Positions 18,310-28,115 of a DNA stretch of 64,000 bases are shown piece by piece. The notes beneath the pieces were generated by a model that ran no database searches, was not told where the DNA came from, and saw only the letters and a list, made by a program, of their open reading frames with translations. The position numbers and the translations under genes are program-made. The stretch is from SZUA-36 sp963774415. Lineage in GTDB: Bacteria; Pseudomonadota; Gammaproteobacteria; Xanthomonadales; SZUA-36. How positions within the stretch are numbered: position 1 is the stretch's first letter; each line of letters opens with the position of its first letter. Where the stretch lies: positions 372,001 through 436,000 of the forward strand of contig CAVZEU010000003.1 in the NCBI GenBank assembly GCA_963774415.1, in the 5' to 3' direction.

Positions 18310-19128
18310 TCAAGTTTGCGTTTGCCGGAACGGGGCCAGCCAGTTGATGCAAGGATCGCCGAAAACGAAGAAATGCGGGTTCAAAAAGGAAGCCTTGCGG
18401 TTGTACGGCAAAAACGTGCCGTCGGCCTTGACGACATGGCCGCCGGCGGCTTCCACCACCGCCTGGGCCGCCGCCGTATCCCACTCGCAGGTCGGGCCCA
18501 CGCGCGGATAGAAGTCGGCGAGACCCTCGGCGACGCGGCAGAATTTCAGCGAGCTGCCCATGCTGATCAGTTCGTGCAGGCCGAGCTTTTCGAGCTGGCT
18601 GGACAACTCGGGATTGGCGTGCGAGCGGCTGCCGACGATGACCAGCGGGTCGGCGGCGGGTTGCCTGACGTGGATGCTTTCGTCTCTGCCGTCGGCTTCG
18701 CGGCGCCAGGCTCCGTGCCCCTTGGCGCCATAGTAGCTGACGCCCGTCACCGGTACGTGGACGATGCCCATAACGGGTTGATGGTCCTTTATCAACGCGA
18801 TATTGACGGTGAATTCACCGTTCCTGTTGATGAATTCCTTGGTGCCGTCGAGCGGGTCGACCAGCCAGTACTGGCGCCAGCGCTTGCGGGTCTCCCACGG
18901 AATCTCCGCGGACTCCTCGGACAACACGGGAAGATTCGCGAAAAGCCGCCCGAGGCCGGCGGCGATCACTTCGTGACTGGCGATGTCCGCCTGCGTCAGC
19001 GGCGAGTCATCGGCCTTGACGGTGATGTCCACGTCGCTGTCGTACCATTCCAGGATGGCCTCGCCGGCGCGATGGCTGAGGTCGAGCAAGTGGCCGAGGC
19101 TGGTTTGCAGATCGTTGAGGGGCGTCAT
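18310..19128 (-). CDS. cysQ: 3'(2'),5'-bisphosphate nucleotidase CysQ
   Basis: 272 residues of the inositol monophosphatase superfamily. Metal and phosphate motifs: PVLSEESAEIPWETRKRW near residue 70, LVDPLDGTKEF near 92, and CEWDTAAAQAVVEAAGGHV near 215. The ARXAGE-like LSHRAGEAILEWY at the start and the DGTKEFI form are typical of CysQ, which removes the 3'-phosphate of PAP, a by-product of sulfate assimilation. It is the third gene of an operon with nudE (4-base overlap, ATGA). Confidence 0.93.
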   Translation of the reverse strand: MTPLNDLQTSLGHLLDLSHRAGEAILEWYDSDVDITVKADDSPLTQADIASHEVIAAGLGRLFANLPVLSEESAEIPWETRKRWRQYWLVDPLDGTKEFINRNGEFTVNIALIKDHQPVMGIVHVPVTGVSYYGAKGHGAWRREADGRDESIHVRQPAADPLVIVGSRSHANPELSSQLEKLGLHELISMGSSLKFCRVAEGLADFYPRVGPTCEWDTAAAQAVVEAAGGHVVKADGTFLPYNRKASFLNPHFFVFGDPCINWLAPFRQTQT

Positions 19129-19676
19129 TTGGCTTCCTGTCGTAAGTAGTCGCGCGCGATGTAGAGTGCCGCAATGCTGCGGCCCTCGGTGCAGTCCGGC
19201 CGCTGCACCAGCGAATAGAGGTCTGCCAGGGGCCAGGGCACCACTTCGGGTGTCTCCGGTTCGTCGCCCGCCAGTCTTTCCGGGTAGAGATCACGCGCCA
19301 GCACCACGTGGGTGACGTGCGTCATGTAGCCCGGGGCGAGGCTCAGCGGTGTCAGCTCGATGAGTTCGCGCGCACCGTAGCCGGCCTCTTCCTTCAGTTC
19401 ACGCTGTGCCGCCTGCAGCACGTTTTCGCCCGGGTCCAGCCGGCCCTTGACCAGGCCGAGCTCGTAGTGGTGCAGTCCGGCCGCATATTCCCTGATGAGC
19501 AAAAAGGTTTCGGCATCGCGCAGCGGTACCACGATAACGGCACCGAGCCCGCGGCTGCGCAGGCGTTCATAGGTGCGCCGCTCGCCATTGCTGAATTCCA
19601 GGTCGAGTTGCTCGATTTTGAACAGCTCGCTGGGATCCAGTTCCCGCCTGGCGTAGATCTTGGGGAGACGGGACAT
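19125..19676 (-). CDS. nudE: ADP compounds hydrolase NudE
   Basis: 183 residues. The Nudix box is GRLDPGENVLQAAQRELKEE, followed by AGYGARELIELTPLSLAPGY. The N-terminal FKIEQLDLEFSNGERRTYER and REYAAGLHHYELGLVKG match NudE, which splits ADP-ribose, Ap3A and NADH. It overlaps cysQ and follows the IMPase gene by 13 bases: a cluster of nucleotide and sugar-phosphate clean-up enzymes. This nudE-cysQ pairing is common in gammaproteobacteria. Confidence 0.93.
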   Translation of the reverse strand: MSRLPKIYARRELDPSELFKIEQLDLEFSNGERRTYERLRSRGLGAVIVVPLRDAETFLLIREYAAGLHHYELGLVKGRLDPGENVLQAAQRELKEEAGYGARELIELTPLSLAPGYMTHVTHVVLARDLYPERLAGDEPETPEVVPWPLADLYSLVQRPDCTEGRSIAALYIARDYLRQEAK

Positions 19677-19689
19677 CGTCGCGGCTTCG

Positions 19690-20472
19690 CTAGGCCGACA
19701 GGATACGGCTCAGGGCCGCGTGCAGGGCCGGCGTGGCAGCCAGCACCGAGCGTGTCTCGAGGCCGACGGGCCGGCCGTCCAGGTCGGTAAAGATACCCCC
19801 CGCTTCGGTCACGATGACGGACAACGCGGCAATGTCGAGGACGTTGACGTCGGATTCGATGACGGCGTCCAGTTGCCCTGCCGCGAGGCGGTGGTAATGG
19901 TAGTAGTCGCCATAACCCCGGGTGCGGTTGGCCTGCGCGAGTATTTTTCCCAGCGCTGGCCAGCGCGGGCCCGCCGCCAGCGTCTGTATATTGCCGGTGG
20001 AGATGCTGGCCTGCTCGATTCGCTCTACCTCGCTGACGCGGATCCGGCCCTGGTTGGTGAAGGCGCCGCCGCCGCGCGTGGCCCAGGACAACTCGTCCAT
20101 GGCCGGGGCGCAGGAAACACCGAGCAGCAACTCGCTCCGGCAGGCCAGGGCGATCTGCGTGGAGAACATGCCGTAGCGTTTGACAAAGCTCTTGGTGCCG
20201 TCGATCGGGTCCACCAGCCACAGGTAGTCGTTTGTGCGTTTATCCCGACCGTATTCCTCGCCGTAAATACCGTGTTCCGGAAAAGCGCCCGACAACGTTT
20301 CGCGGATCACGCGCTCGGCCTCGCGGTCGGCCGCCGTCACCGGTGTCTGGTCCTGCTTGGTTTCCACTTCGAATTCGCCCGTGTAATACGACAGGATAAC
20401 GTCGCGGGCGGCCCTGGCGGCCTTGAGCGCCACCTGCAGAAATTGGTTTTTGTCGTCGCAATCTGTGCTCAT
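19690..20472 (-). CDS. Inositol monophosphatase family phosphatase (HisN-like)
   Basis: 260 residues from ATG 20472 (MSTDCDDKNQ); the frame stays open to 21234 but the upstream part only mirrors rsmE. Motifs: GIYGEEYGRD near residue 70, LWLVDPIDGTKSFVKRYGMF near 88, and ESDVNVLDIAALSVIVTEAGG near 205. FSTQIALACRSELLLGVSCAPA and RTRGYGDYYHYHRLAAG resemble bacterial histidinol-phosphatases of the HisN type, so histidinol phosphate is the likeliest substrate, but inositol phosphate is not excluded. First gene of an operon with nudE and cysQ, divergent from rsmE. Confidence 0.85.
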   Translation of the reverse strand: MSTDCDDKNQFLQVALKAARAARDVILSYYTGEFEVETKQDQTPVTAADREAERVIRETLSGAFPEHGIYGEEYGRDKRTNDYLWLVDPIDGTKSFVKRYGMFSTQIALACRSELLLGVSCAPAMDELSWATRGGGAFTNQGRIRVSEVERIEQASISTGNIQTLAAGPRWPALGKILAQANRTRGYGDYYHYHRLAAGQLDAVIESDVNVLDIAALSVIVTEAGGIFTDLDGRPVGLETRSVLAATPALHAALSRILSA

Positions 20473-20604
20473 GAGGAAAGTGGCTTGCAAGGCTCGAAGC
20501 TGGTCGCCATCATACCAGAAACAGGCTGTATCAAGAGACCGAATGAAGCAACGTGACCCATGCGCGCTCGTACGGCAATGGCCGCTGTCGGCGGTGGCCG
20601 GCTG

Positions 20605-21333
20605 ATGCGTTGCAGCCGCCTTTACACGCCGGCGACGCTGGCGGCCGGCAGTACCGTGGAAGTACAGGATAAGGCCAGCCATTATCTTTGCCGCGTGCTG
20701 CGGTTGAAGCCTGGCGATGCGGTCATATTGTTCAACGGCGACGGTTTCGACTACCGCGGCATACTGGCCGGGCGCAAGGGCGGCAACCTGACGATCGAAC
20801 TCGGCAGCCGGCAGAGGGCTGACAACGAGTCGGCCTTGCAAACGACCCTGGTCCAGGCCGTCAGCCGCGGCGAGCGCATGGATCACTGCTTGCAGAAAGC
20901 GACGGAACTCGGCGTTACGCGGATTCAGCCGCTGCTGTGCAGCCGGGTCGAGGTCAGACTCACGGACAAGCGCCTGGAACATCGCCTCGAGCACTGGCGC
21001 GGCGTTGTCATTGCCGCCTGCGAGCAAAGCGGCCGTGCGCGCGTGCCCGACGTTGCCGCGCCCCTCGAGTTGTATGACTACCTGGCACGGGCGGACGGCT
21101 CGCAACGTTTCGTGCTGGACCCCGGTGCGCGCGGTAAGCTCTCGGAATGTGCGCTCGCGGGGCGGCAGACAGCCGTGCTGGTGGGGCCGGAAGGCGGCTT
21201 CACCGCCGGCGAAATCGAACGGGCGAGCAATCACGGCGTCGAAGCCGTGCGTCTGGGTCCCAGGGTCCTGCGTACCGAAACCGCGGGCCCCGCCGCACTG
21301 GCGGTCTTGCAGGCGCTGGCGGGGGATTTTTAG
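20605..21333 (+). CDS. rsmE: 16S rRNA m3U1498 methyltransferase
   Basis: 242 residues from ATG 20605 (MRCSRLYTP); upstream codons in the frame do not fit. An N-terminal PUA-like domain (HYLCRVLRLKPGDAVILFNG) precedes a SPOUT-fold domain with the knotted SAM site: AVLVGPEGGFTAGEIERA and VRLGPRVLRTETAG. This is the signature of RsmE, which methylates U1498 in the decoding region of 16S rRNA. Monocistronic, 23 bases before the convergent DUF3108 gene. Confidence 0.96.
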   Translation: MRCSRLYTPATLAAGSTVEVQDKASHYLCRVLRLKPGDAVILFNGDGFDYRGILAGRKGGNLTIELGSRQRADNESALQTTLVQAVSRGERMDHCLQKATELGVTRIQPLLCSRVEVRLTDKRLEHRLEHWRGVVIAACEQSGRARVPDVAAPLELYDYLARADGSQRFVLDPGARGKLSECALAGRQTAVLVGPEGGFTAGEIERASNHGVEAVRLGPRVLRTETAGPAALAVLQALAGDF

Positions 21334-21355
21334 CCGGTATGGTGCAATAGGGGGG

Positions 21356-22132
21356 TCAGTCGGCCGCCGGCGCCGTCTCCGCTTCCTCCAGGGGTGTCAC
21401 CGGTTTGCCGCCAATGGTCGCGCTTTTCAGTACCATTGTCTGCACCTTGCCGCCCGGTTTCCTGGCCTGGTCCATTCTGATCAGCAGGTAGTCCCAATCG
21501 GTAGCGGCCCAGACGATGACCTCCCGGTCCTCGGGCGTGCCCACCCGTTTCAGTTTGATCGTATTGAATTTTCCGATAGGTGTGTCCAGCACTTCCGCGC
21601 CCATGCGAACGATGGTATAGACCCGGTTCCTGTTGCTGTTGCTGACGAAGTACTGCCTGCTCTGGAGTTGCGGGTTTTGCATCAGGTCGAGCCGTATCTG
21701 CGTTTGGTAGCCCAGCTTGTCATAACAGGGGTTCTCGACCTTGAGCGGTTCCATGTTGGGCCTCAGCAGATCGATCACGGTATCGTCGTCCCAGTTGAAC
21801 CTGAGGTCCTTGTCGTGTTCGCTGCCGAATCCCTTGCGGTTGTGCACATAGCTGTTGGAGCGCAATACGGTGCCGCTGACGTACGACATCCGGCTCTCTT
21901 CATGCAGGGAGAACATGAAGCGCCTCGCGTCGATGCTGACGGTCACACCCCGCTCCGTCACTTCCAGGCTGCGCTTGACGTGCACGTTGAAGCCCTTCAG
22001 GTCGCTTTCGTACACGGCCTCGTAGGGCTGCAAGCCCGACGCCGGAAGCAGGCGCGCGGCAGCCAACAGGACGGCCGCTGTCAGCGACCGCGCCAGCCTG
22101 TGGGCGCGTGGATTCATTCGTGACCGGGTCAT
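21356..22132 (-). CDS. DUF3108 domain periplasmic/envelope protein
   Basis: About 258 residues from ATG 22132 (MTRSRMNPRAHR) with a signal peptide ending near ARLLPASG. The mature protein (LQPYEAVYESDLKGFNVHV, then YDKLGYQTQIRLDLM and RKPGGKVQTMVLKSATIGG) fits DUF3108, an envelope family with beta-barrel-like lipocalin folds whose function is unknown. It follows chpC by 10 bases, so it may be transcribed at the end of the pil-chp operon. The C-terminus is rich in Ala, Glu and Pro. Confidence 0.82.
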   Translation of the reverse strand: MTRSRMNPRAHRLARSLTAAVLLAAARLLPASGLQPYEAVYESDLKGFNVHVKRSLEVTERGVTVSIDARRFMFSLHEESRMSYVSGTVLRSNSYVHNRKGFGSEHDKDLRFNWDDDTVIDLLRPNMEPLKVENPCYDKLGYQTQIRLDLMQNPQLQSRQYFVSNSNRNRVYTIVRMGAEVLDTPIGKFNTIKLKRVGTPEDREVIVWAATDWDYLLIRMDQARKPGGKVQTMVLKSATIGGKPVTPLEEAETAPAAD

Positions 22133-22142
22133 GTCGTTGGTG

Positions 22143-22613
22143 TCAATGAACCTGTTTGTCGTAGGCGGCACGTTCGACGATGCGGGTCAAAGCCCCCAAC
22201 TCCGGAATCAATGCCTGGACTTCATCGACAGCGACTTTGCTGAAAAGTGCCTCGTGTTGCTCCCCGGTCTTTTCTTCGACGAGCGAATCGGCCGTGACCT
22301 TTCTGAGTTTCGGCAGGCCCTGGATTACAAGGCCGATATGGTAGACCTGTGTCGACTCACCCAGGGTCTTGACGATCAGAATACGTGTCTTCGGCGTGGT
22401 CACCGGCTGAAAGTTGTTGTCTATCAGGCGCCGGAAAGAGATGACGGGCACCTGCCAACCGCGCCAGGCCAACTCACCCAGCAGCCAGGCGGGAGCCTCT
22501 TTGAACGGCACCGGGGCGGTATATTCGAGCACTTCGGCGACCGCGCTGTTGGGCAGCAGCAGGAAGTCTTTCGTCAGCGGCGCCAGGATGGTGCGGATCT
22601 CCTTGTCACTCAT
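22143..22613 (-). CDS. chpC: CheW-like protein ChpC
   Basis: 156 residues. A CheW-fold protein: LLPNSAVAEVLEYTAPVPFK, LAWRGWQVPVISFRRLI and KTRILIVKTLG follow the CheW strand pattern. It overlaps the chpA stop by 8 bases. In Pseudomonas ChpC is a second CheW adaptor of the Pil-Chp twitching system, and its position directly after chpA supports that name here. Adaptor between the receptor PilJ and the kinase ChpA at the pole. Confidence 0.85.
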   Translation of the reverse strand: MSDKEIRTILAPLTKDFLLLPNSAVAEVLEYTAPVPFKEAPAWLLGELAWRGWQVPVISFRRLIDNNFQPVTTPKTRILIVKTLGESTQVYHIGLVIQGLPKLRKVTADSLVEEKTGEQHEALFSKVAVDEVQALIPELGALTRIVERAAYDKQVH

Positions 22614-25600
22614 CTTCCATTTCCTTTCTGCCCAGAAGCTGATTGACTTCCGCGATCAGGTGGGATTCCTTGTACGGTTTGGACAGGTAAGCGTTGGCGC
22701 CTGCCTTACGCCCGCGCTCGCGGTGTTTCTCACCGGCCCTGGACGTGATCATGATGATCGGTATATGTCTGAGCCGGGAATCGGCGCGCACGTATTCCGC
22801 CACGGCGTAGCCGTCCATGCGCGGCATTTCGATATCCAGCAATAGCAGGTCCGGGACGTCGTCCTGCATCTTTTCGGTGGCTTCAATACCGTCGCGCGCG
22901 GTGATCACTTCGAAACCGTGGCTTTCCAGCACCCGCGAAGTCACCTTGCGCATCGTGATCGAGTCGTCCACCACCATGGCGAGCGGCTTCTGCGGACGGA
23001 TATCCACGTTTTCCATCTGCGGGGCCGGGCGGGCGCCGGTTATCAGTGCGCGCCGAATCAAGGGTCCCGCGTCGATGATGACGATCACCTGGCCCTCACC
23101 GCTGATCGCGCCGCCCAGGATGCCTGGCACGCTGCTGATATGCGGTCCGACCGGCTTGATGACGATTTCGTTGTGACCGAGCAGCTGCGGCACGCGGAAG
23201 GCCGCCCGCTGTTCACCGGACTTGATCAACAGCAGTGAGATCGTGTCGTCGCCCAGCGGTGTCGTCGGCTCGCCCAGCAGCGGTTCCAGTTCGAGGACGG
23301 TAAACGTTTCGCCGGCGAAACGGTAGCTGGGTGAATCGCCGGCCAGCAGTTTCTGATAATCGGCGGGCAGAATGCGCGCCACGCCGGCCACGCTGGACAA
23401 AGGAATCAGGTAGCGGTGTTCGCCCGCCATCACGCCGATGGCCTGCATGACGGCCAGCGTGAACGGAATCCGGATGGTGAAACTGCAGCCCGCGCCGGTC
23501 TTGGAATCAATATCCATGGAACCGCCGATCTGCTTGATCTCGCTGTTGACGACGTCCATACCCACGCCGCGCCCGGCCAGGCCGGTGACTTTTTCCGAAG
23601 TCGTAAAGCCGCTGTGCAGAATGAAGTGCATCAATTGCTGCGGCTGCACGTCGGCAGACTCATCCAGAAGACCGGTCTTGATCGCACGCTTGTGGATGGC
23701 TTCCAGGTCCAGCCCGGCGCCGTCGTCTTCCACGCGGATAACGAATTCCGTTGCCTCCGCCACGACCGTGATACTGATCTCGCCCTCTTTGGGTTTGCCC
23801 AGCTTGGCGCGCGTCCGGGGCGTTTCGATACCATGCACGACGGCATTTCTGAGGAGGTGCTCCAGCGGTGCGGTGATCCGTTCCAGCACGTTACGGTCGA
23901 GTTGGTCGCCGCCGCTGCTCATACGTAGCTGCAAACGGGCTTTCTTGCGGGTTTCGGCGGCTGCTTTGCGCACGATCCTCCGCAGGCGCGGTGCAATGGT
24001 GCCGAAATGCACCATGCGCGTCTGCATCAGGCCTTCCTGCAACTCACTGCTGACACGTGATTGCTTGACCAGCAACGACTCGGAGTTGCGCGCCGCGGCA
24101 TCCAGCGTTTCCTGCAGGTTGAGCAGATCCGAGACCGATTCCGACAAACCCCTCGATAATTGCTGGATGGACGAGAAGCGGTCCAGTTCCAGCGGGTCGA
24201 ATTCTTCCGTGCCCGCGGGGGCCTCCTGCTGATAACGGGAACGGATTTGTGCCTCGATTTCGAACTCCAGTTTACGGAACTGCTCCCTGAGCCGGGCAAT
24301 GGTGGCGTCCGACTCCTTGAGGTTTTCCCGCAGCACCGCGACCTGTTGTTCCAGCCGCGAGCGGAAAATACTGATTTCGCCAGCGGAATTGACCAGAGTG
24401 TCCATTAAATCCGAGTTGACGCGGATGTGCTGCGTCGCTGCGGAATCGTCGTTGCCGCCGGCTTCGGCCTGGGGTTCCGGCTGCGGGGTCGGCGCCGCGA
24501 CGTCCGGAATCTCGTGCCACTCGACCGTCTCCTCTGCTGCCGGTTTGGGCTTCTGCGGGCGGCGCGCTGGTTGCACCGGGACCGCGATCAACGCCGCCAC
24601 CTGTTGCTCGAACAATTTCAGTGCCTGCCCCGCCTTCGGCATGACGCCCCTGGCCGCGTCACCGACCCACGTGTTTAGGCGGTCGCAGCCCTGTTCCAGG
24701 GCCTCGACGGCGGACACGGACGGCGGCAGGCCGCGGCTCGCGATGCGTTCCAGCAAGGATTCCATCGCGTGGCTCAGATCGCCCATGGCCGAAACCCCGG
24801 ACATGCGCGCGCCGCCTTTGAAGGTGTGGATCTCGCGTTGCAGGTTCTTGACGATTTCCAGGTTGGGCAAGTCGTCGCGCCAGGTGTTGAGCAGGGTATC
24901 GCAACGCGCCAGAACCTCGTTGGCTTCTTCGAGGAATATCTCCAGTATCTCGGTATCGACCGGGTCTTCCTGCGGCTCCTCGGCGGCTTCCGGCTGGCGG
25001 ACGCCGGCGCTGGCATCGGGGGTTTCGGCTTGTACGGGCTCGAAATCGCCGACCCCCGTCGCGACCGGCTCGGCCGCGACCGGCCCGACATCCCCGGTCG
25101 TGGTATCGGCGGGTTCGGCGGCGGGCCCGGTCTCGGCCGTTTCGGCTTCGCCGGACCCGGTTTCGGCCGTTTCGACTTCGCCGGACCCGGTTTCGACCGT
25201 TTCGGCTTCTCCAGCCCCGATCTCGGCTGTTTCGGCTTCGCCGGCCCCGGTTTCGGCAGGCTCCGCGGTGGCGGTGTCCGCGTCGGCCCTGGTCTGATAC
25301 CCGGCGCCCGTTCGGCTTTCGATCGGCGCTTCGTAGACGCTGCTGAAGCCCAGCAGTTCCTCGATCAGCGCCTCTTCATTGTCTGCAGGTTCCGTGTCCT
25401 CTTCTCCCCGGCGCTTCGCCAGGCAGGCCTGCAGGTGGGACAGGCTGCTGGCGATGGTCCAGATCGCGCTGTCGCTGAACGCTTTATGGCTGCCTTGCTG
25501 GGCTTCCAGCAGACGTTCGAGCGCCCTGGCGAGGTCGGCTTCGTGACCCAGCGGCTGCAGGGCCATCGTGCCCGCAATGGTATGGATCGCACGCAGCTGT

Positions 25601-28032
25601 TCATCGCTGGCGCCAGCCGTGCGGTCCTTGGAGATCCTGTCCATCAGGCTCTTCATCACGTCGAGGTTTTCGTCCAGTTCCCTGACCGCGAGCTCTTCGA
25701 CGGAGAGCGCCGCGTCGGCCGCGGCCTGCGCCTCCGGCGGGGCGGTTGGCGCTTCGGCGGCGCCGCCGGACGGCAGCAAGGCGCGCATTTCTGCGGTCAG
25801 TTCGTCGCCGAATTCGCGCCAGCGGGGCGCCGTGCCGACGCTAACCCGGTCGGCCTGCTCACTGAGCGCGGCGATTGCCGCTGCTCCCAGGTCGGTGGGC
25901 TGTTGCATCAGGCGCAGCTTCAGTTGGGGCAGGGCCGCGACCGCCAGGTTGGTAACGGTGACCGCGTCTTGCGGAGACTCGAGGCGTTCGGCCAGCAGTG
26001 CGTTGAGCATGTCTTCGATATGCCAGGCGAACTCGCCAACCTCGACGGCGCCGACCATGCGGCCGCTGCCCTTGAGCGTGTGGAAGCCGCGCCGGATTTC
26101 CGCCAGCAGCGTGGTGTCTTCCGGCCGTTCCAGCCACTGTGGCATCCGGCTCCGCAACGTGCTTGCAACGGCATCGAACTCTTCCATGAATACATCGAGC
26201 ATTTCCGGGTCGATGGCTTGCGCCGCTCCGGTTTCCGTCGCGGCCCGCGTGGGTTTTGCGGGCGCGGCGGGCCGCTTCCTGGCGGGAGTCGGCGGCGCCT
26301 TCCTGAGTGACAGCACCATTTCGCTGACGGGCAGGTCACCGAGCCGGTCTTCGAGGATATCGAGGAAATCCTGGTAGTTGCTCTGCTGGTCGCGGCAGGC
26401 GGCCAGGTAGAGTTCAAAGGCGGCGACCGCGTCGGTGATGAGCCTGAGCTGGTCCTCGTCGACGGCGGCCTCGGAATGGGCCGGCCACAGCACGTTGCCC
26501 AGAGCGTTGCGCAATTGCAGCGCCAGCGCTCCCGATTCGCTGTCGCCGAGCAACTCCATGGCGCCGGCGATGTGCTCCATCGGCGTAATGAAATCCGCGT
26601 CCTCGTCGCCGTTGAAATGCTGGTGCACGGCTTGTTGAATTCCCTGCAGGCTCATCACGGCTTCGTCCAGGACACAGATCCGGATACGTTGCAGCTCGTG
26701 CATTGGCAGGTCGATGAATTTCTTCTCGGGCACGGTTTCCAGGGGCTCGCCGAGCGTTTCGATCTGCTCATCGAGGACCGACTCCACCTGGATCAGTTTT
26801 TGCGCCAGGTCCAGCAACAGCGGCTCGCGCATCGTTGCGGTTTGCTCCCCGTCCTCGCCCTCTGACACAGCGAAGGCCGGTAGCAACTCGTCGATCGAAC
26901 GCGCCGTATCGGCCAGCCCCATCATTTTGAGGGTATCTTTGAGCCGTAGCAGGGCCTCCCGGCTCTCGCTGCGCTGGTCCTGCTGCACGCTGCCGGTGCG
27001 CAATTCCAGGTCCAGCGCATCCTTGATCATCGACAGTTCGTCGCGCACCGCCGCACCGAGCGAGTTGTAGAGGTCGCGGTTGCGTCCCGTGACCGCGCCG
27101 CGGGCGCGCAGCAGGGCCTCCCGGTCGGGGACCAGGGCCTCCAGGTGGAAGCGCTGACGCAAGTTATCGATGCCCTCGCTGCCGTGCTTCGACTGCGCCA
27201 CGTGAAACAGCAGCGCGTGGGAAATGGCATCGGCCGAGGTGCTGTCGGCGGCTGCTTCGCCGCCCTCGTTGAGGTTCTTCAAGACCAGGTTCAGGCGTGC
27301 GAACAGGCGGTGTATGTGCACATCGTTGTCAATGACACCATCGATCAGTCCGCCGACGACCTCGGCCGCGATCCACCACATCCGCTTGAGATCGAGCCGC
27401 CCGGAGCGGCGGCGCATGGTTTCGCAAATCGAGTGCAGCGGCGACAGCAGGTCGGTGTCGTCCTGGTTTTGCAGCCACGCGAGCAGCGTGTTCTCGTACT
27501 GGCGCCGCGAGCGCTGGATGAAGTCCTGGTATTCCTTGCCCTCGGCGGCCTGCGTGCCGTCCGCCAACTCGCTTTCGAGTTCCGGCAGCGGTATGTCCAG
27601 GTTCGGCGCGAACAGCGTTGCTTCCGAGACGACATTGGCCTTGTAGGCGGCCCGCAGCTTGTTGATGACCGGAAGCAACAACACCGGCAAGTCATGATGG
27701 CCGGCCTGCAGCCGGTCCAGGTAGGACGGCAGCACGACGATCGCCTCCATCAGGGCCGCGAAAGCCGACTGCCGGTCCGACACGTTGTAGCGGTCCAACT
27801 CATCGCAAACCCGGACCATTTCTTCGAAAACCAGCGTTGCGCCCTGCAGCATCAGCGCCTCGAAGGTGTACTTGAGCTGGATAAGGTGTTCGTTGGTGGC
27901 GCTGATCCCCTCACCCACGTGCTGACTGCTTGCTATGTGTTCGATCTGCGTGCGGACCTGTTCCAGGTGCTTGTCAAGGTCCGGGCGCACCCACGTGAGC
28001 ACCGTGCTGGCATTGGAAATCTGCTGCAACAT
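22606..28032 (-). CDS. chpA: ChpA/PilL hybrid chemotaxis-type histidine kinase
   Basis: 1808 residues from ATG 28032 (MLQQISNAS), 84 bases after pilJ. A long N-terminal helical part is followed by Hpt phosphotransfer domains with visible histidines in HTLKGSGRMVG (about 652), IHTIAGTMALQ (about 818) and IHTFKGGARMSG (about 1070). The CheA-type catalytic core has LEHLLRNAVVHG, VEDDGAGLDLEA, LAGRGVGMDVVNSEI; a CheW domain follows (YLIPLSSVAGVARI), then a receiver with MVVDDSITMRK and the phospho-aspartate in LLLDIEMPRMDG (about 1731). It controls type IV pilus extension and retraction and, in relatives, cAMP. A Glu/Thr/Gly-rich linker between the second and third Hpt contains a 10-residue repeat. 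Pseudomonas ChpA has more Hpt-like domains; further degenerate ones may be hidden in the N-terminus. Confidence 0.95.
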   Translation of the reverse strand: MLQQISNASTVLTWVRPDLDKHLEQVRTQIEHIASSQHVGEGISATNEHLIQLKYTFEALMLQGATLVFEEMVRVCDELDRYNVSDRQSAFAALMEAIVVLPSYLDRLQAGHHDLPVLLLPVINKLRAAYKANVVSEATLFAPNLDIPLPELESELADGTQAAEGKEYQDFIQRSRRQYENTLLAWLQNQDDTDLLSPLHSICETMRRRSGRLDLKRMWWIAAEVVGGLIDGVIDNDVHIHRLFARLNLVLKNLNEGGEAAADSTSADAISHALLFHVAQSKHGSEGIDNLRQRFHLEALVPDREALLRARGAVTGRNRDLYNSLGAAVRDELSMIKDALDLELRTGSVQQDQRSESREALLRLKDTLKMMGLADTARSIDELLPAFAVSEGEDGEQTATMREPLLLDLAQKLIQVESVLDEQIETLGEPLETVPEKKFIDLPMHELQRIRICVLDEAVMSLQGIQQAVHQHFNGDEDADFITPMEHIAGAMELLGDSESGALALQLRNALGNVLWPAHSEAAVDEDQLRLITDAVAAFELYLAACRDQQSNYQDFLDILEDRLGDLPVSEMVLSLRKAPPTPARKRPAAPAKPTRAATETGAAQAIDPEMLDVFMEEFDAVASTLRSRMPQWLERPEDTTLLAEIRRGFHTLKGSGRMVGAVEVGEFAWHIEDMLNALLAERLESPQDAVTVTNLAVAALPQLKLRLMQQPTDLGAAAIAALSEQADRVSVGTAPRWREFGDELTAEMRALLPSGGAAEAPTAPPEAQAAADAALSVEELAVRELDENLDVMKSLMDRISKDRTAGASDEQLRAIHTIAGTMALQPLGHEADLARALERLLEAQQGSHKAFSDSAIWTIASSLSHLQACLAKRRGEEDTEPADNEEALIEELLGFSSVYEAPIESRTGAGYQTRADADTATAEPAETGAGEAETAEIGAGEAETVETGSGEVETAETGSGEAETAETGPAAEPADTTTGDVGPVAAEPVATGVGDFEPVQAETPDASAGVRQPEAAEEPQEDPVDTEILEIFLEEANEVLARCDTLLNTWRDDLPNLEIVKNLQREIHTFKGGARMSGVSAMGDLSHAMESLLERIASRGLPPSVSAVEALEQGCDRLNTWVGDAARGVMPKAGQALKLFEQQVAALIAVPVQPARRPQKPKPAAEETVEWHEIPDVAAPTPQPEPQAEAGGNDDSAATQHIRVNSDLMDTLVNSAGEISIFRSRLEQQVAVLRENLKESDATIARLREQFRKLEFEIEAQIRSRYQQEAPAGTEEFDPLELDRFSSIQQLSRGLSESVSDLLNLQETLDAAARNSESLLVKQSRVSSELQEGLMQTRMVHFGTIAPRLRRIVRKAAAETRKKARLQLRMSSGGDQLDRNVLERITAPLEHLLRNAVVHGIETPRTRAKLGKPKEGEISITVVAEATEFVIRVEDDGAGLDLEAIHKRAIKTGLLDESADVQPQQLMHFILHSGFTTSEKVTGLAGRGVGMDVVNSEIKQIGGSMDIDSKTGAGCSFTIRIPFTLAVMQAIGVMAGEHRYLIPLSSVAGVARILPADYQKLLAGDSPSYRFAGETFTVLELEPLLGEPTTPLGDDTISLLLIKSGEQRAAFRVPQLLGHNEIVIKPVGPHISSVPGILGGAISGEGQVIVIIDAGPLIRRALITGARPAPQMENVDIRPQKPLAMVVDDSITMRKVTSRVLESHGFEVITARDGIEATEKMQDDVPDLLLLDIEMPRMDGYAVAEYVRADSRLRHIPIIMITSRAGEKHRERGRKAGANAYLSKPYKESHLIAEVNQLLGRKEMEDE
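25123..25262. repeat. 30-bp tandem repeat inside chpA
   Basis: About four and a half units of 30 bp coding for the ten-residue unit TGxGEAETAE (with variants AETVE, VETAE and AETAEI) between two Hpt domains. Units differ by a few bases. Copy number could change by slippage and alter the linker length without a frameshift, since the unit is a multiple of three. Confidence 0.8.
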
Positions 28033-28115
28033 CAGGGCGCACCCCTCGCGCGGCGGTGTGCTGCGCCGTGCTGCAGCGGATCGACCAAGCGGACTGTCGG
28101 GGCCGGCCGCGCCAT

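Noticed and set aside
24769..26310. A 513-codon plus-strand open frame opposite chpA, glycine/arginine/phenylalanine-rich.
   Set aside because: It lies antisense to the Hpt/linker part of chpA, and its composition (repeated GFGRFGFAGP) is just the mirror of the TGxGEAETAE repeat in a high-GC gene. No ribosome site and no family.
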